A DNA stretch of 64,000 bases, taken from Mitsuokella sp. oral taxon 131 str. W9106. Lineage in GTDB: Bacteria; Bacillota; Negativicutes; Selenomonadales; Selenomonadaceae. This document shows, piece by piece, positions 62,596 through 64,000 of this stretch (positions are counted from its first letter, which is position 1; the number at the start of each line of letters is the position of its first letter). The notes under the pieces were generated by a model. That model saw nothing but the letters and a program-made list of their open reading frames with translations. It made no database searches and was not told the DNA's origin. The position numbers and the translations under genes were made by a program. The stretch is from positions 356,754 to 420,753 of the forward strand of contig NZ_KI273058.1 of the NCBI RefSeq assembly GCF_000469545.1, read 5' to 3'.

Positions 62596-63434
62596 TGGAA
62601 GTTCTTTACGCGCTCATCGGCGCGCTCCCCTTTGACTGGGTGGGCAGCCATTTCATGCAGTCGGCTTTTCTCGCCGTCTTGCTCGTGACGCCGCTCTTCG
62701 GCCTCTTGAGCACGATGGTCGTTTCGAACCGCATGGCGTTCTTTTCGGACTCCTTGGGGCACGGGGCGTTTACGGGCATCGCGCTCGGCGTCCTTTTCGG
62801 CTCGGTGTCGCCGCTCCTCTCGCTCGTCGTCTTTTCGATCCTCTTTGCGCTGCTCGTCACGTGGATCAAGGGCAAGAGCGCGGCATCAGCGGATACGATC
62901 ATCGGCGTCTTCTCTTCGACGGCCATCGCGCTCGGTCTCATGCTCATGAGCCGAGGCGGAGGGTTCAATAAGTTCTCTGCGTATCTCATCGGTGATATTC
63001 TGAGTGTATCAGAGGACGATATCAGGGCGCTCGCCTGTGTCTTTGTGCTCGTCGCTGCCGTTTGGGGCATCCTCTTTAACCGATTGCTCGTGCTCTCGCT
63101 CAATGCGTCCTTTGCGCGAAGCCGCGGCATCTCGGCGTTTTGGACGGAGAGTGCATTCGCGGCGATGCTTGCCGTGCTCGTCTCCATCAGCATCCAATGG
63201 GTCGGCATTCTCATCATCAATGCGCTGCTCGTGCTGCCCGCCGCAGCTGCGCGAAATGTCACGAATTCCGTCAAATCGTACCACGCCGTTTCCGTGCTCT
63301 GTGCGATGTCGGCAGGCGTGGCAGGGCTGATTATCGCCTACTGCTTCAATATGGCGGCAGGTGCGACAATCGTCGTGGCGCTCGCCGTGCTCTTTTTCGT
63401 GACGCTTGCGCTGAAGCCGCATTTCGTGCGATAA
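62595..63434 (+). CDS. Metal (Zn/Mn) ABC transporter permease
   Basis: A 279-residue ABC-3 family permease with about eight helices. MVVSNRMAFFSDSLGHGAFTGIALG near the N-terminus and GILIINALLVLPAAAARNVT toward the C-terminus are the family signatures of ZnuB/MntC. It pairs with the ATPase before it to import Zn2+, Mn2+ or a similar ion. Confidence 0.92.
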   Translation: MEVLYALIGALPFDWVGSHFMQSAFLAVLLVTPLFGLLSTMVVSNRMAFFSDSLGHGAFTGIALGVLFGSVSPLLSLVVFSILFALLVTWIKGKSAASADTIIGVFSSTAIALGLMLMSRGGGFNKFSAYLIGDILSVSEDDIRALACVFVLVAAVWGILFNRLLVLSLNASFARSRGISAFWTESAFAAMLAVLVSISIQWVGILIINALLVLPAAAARNVTNSVKSYHAVSVLCAMSAGVAGLIIAYCFNMAAGATIVVALAVLFFVTLALKPHFVR

Positions 63435-63491
63435 TGGACGCGGCGTATATGGCCGTTTGGTATCGTAAGATTTAGTAAGGAAGTCTTTTCG

Positions 63492-63902
63492 TTGGATCTC
63501 GTTCAATCCGTGCTGCTCGTCTTCGTAGGCGGCGGAATTGGCTCGGTCTGCCGCTTTTTTATCACGACGGCGATCGGCGCACGCTTCGGCAATTTCCCGT
63601 TCGGCACGCTCGCCGTCAATTTCCTCGGCGGGCTGTTCATGGGCATCATCATGGGCGCGCTGCTCATCCTGACGGATCAGAAGCACCTCGCACACAATCC
63701 GTACCGCCTCATGCTGACGGTCGGCTTTTTGGGCGGGCTCACGGCGTTTTCGTCGATGAGCTTTGAGACGCTCATGCTTTATCGGGGCGGAAGCACATTC
63801 CTCGCCGTGGCCAATATTCTCATCAATACGTTTTTGAGCCTTGGGTCCGTCGTTTTCGGTCTTTGGTTTGTTCGCTTCGTGCTTGGAAGGCTCGGCTTTT
63901 AG
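63492..63902 (+). CDS. crcB: Fluoride ion channel CrcB/Fluc
   Basis: A 136-residue membrane protein with four helices that exports fluoride. GGGIGSVCRFFITT opens helix 1, GTLAVNFLGGLFMG holds the conserved Asn of helix 2, and GFLGGLTAFSSMSFET carries the helix-3 break with its Phe/Ser channel residues. It starts with TTG behind AAGGAAG. The 57-bp upstream gap is too short for a fluoride riboswitch. The last 98 bp of the window hold only weak inverted repeats. Confidence 0.93.
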   Translation: MDLVQSVLLVFVGGGIGSVCRFFITTAIGARFGNFPFGTLAVNFLGGLFMGIIMGALLILTDQKHLAHNPYRLMLTVGFLGGLTAFSSMSFETLMLYRGGSTFLAVANILINTFLSLGSVVFGLWFVRFVLGRLGF

Positions 63903-64000
63903 AAAGGAAATGGGAGAGAAACCGCCTTTCCCATGCGTATAACAGCCTGTGCATACGATGTGCGGGCTGGCAAATTGTAAGTTTAATTGTCGCAAGGTCT

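Noticed and set aside
63435..63491. Fluoride riboswitch before crcB
   Set aside because: Only 57 bp separate the permease stop from crcB and no fluoride aptamer sequence is present.

Overview
The window reads as a stretch of chromosome from a diderm Firmicute of the class Negativicutes, most likely a Selenomonas-like member of the Selenomonadaceae. Gene order is typically Firmicute (rpoE-pyrG; mfd-yabN...divIC-S1-tilS-hpt-ftsH; lepA-hemW; thyX-rlmB-yacP-sigH; comEA/comEC; a T-box before serA). The same DNA also carries outer-membrane machinery that monoderms lack (ExbB-ExbD-TonB and two TonB-dependent receptors). The DNA is GC-rich and many genes start with TTG behind a good Shine-Dalgarno. 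The taxonomic call is inference from content, not a database match.

Layout. 1-14.6 kb: information-processing and housekeeping genes (delta-like HARE-HTH protein, CTP synthase, Mfd, a MazG-less YabN methylase, HU, then an inserted SDR / MGDG-synthase-type glycosyltransferase / duplicated zinc-ribbon protein, DivIC, S1 protein, TilS, Hpt, FtsH). 14.6-17.8 kb: serine biosynthesis, with serC and serA divergent and serA behind a T-box leader. 17.9-20.3 kb: RarA, a structured transcript that may be 6S RNA, and ComEA. 20.3-24.2 kb: an SOS-type Y-family polymerase with a YolD-like partner, then KtrB-KtrA potassium uptake. 24.3-30.1 kb: FabK, ComEC, an aldo/keto reductase, tRNA-Arg(CCG) and NhaA. 30.3-37.0 kb: LepA-HemW, DUF488, glutaredoxin, ThyX, RlmB, YacP and SigH.

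37.2-48.3 kb is an accessory corrinoid/metal-uptake island. A cobalamin riboswitch leads exbB-exbD-tonB, a TonB receptor, an ABC ATPase, a small DnaA-domain-I-like protein, a second TonB receptor, a lipoprotein binding protein and a BtuC-type permease. A second, nearly identical cobalamin riboswitch then leads an exported CbiK cobaltochelatase. 48.4-51.1 kb is a molybdate importer (modABC) behind a probable Moco riboswitch.

51.2-60.0 kb is a carbohydrate or sugar-acid catabolic locus: an RpiR regulator, a promoter overlapped by paired operator-like palindromes, and an operon of class I aldolase, zinc dehydrogenase, FGGY kinase, 2-hydroxyacid dehydrogenase, MFS transporter and a two-subunit transketolase. 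Its substrate cannot be read from sequence, and it is the best candidate here for an undescribed pathway. 60.2-63.9 kb holds an ABC-2 exporter, a zinc/manganese-type ABC importer without its binding protein, and the fluoride channel CrcB.
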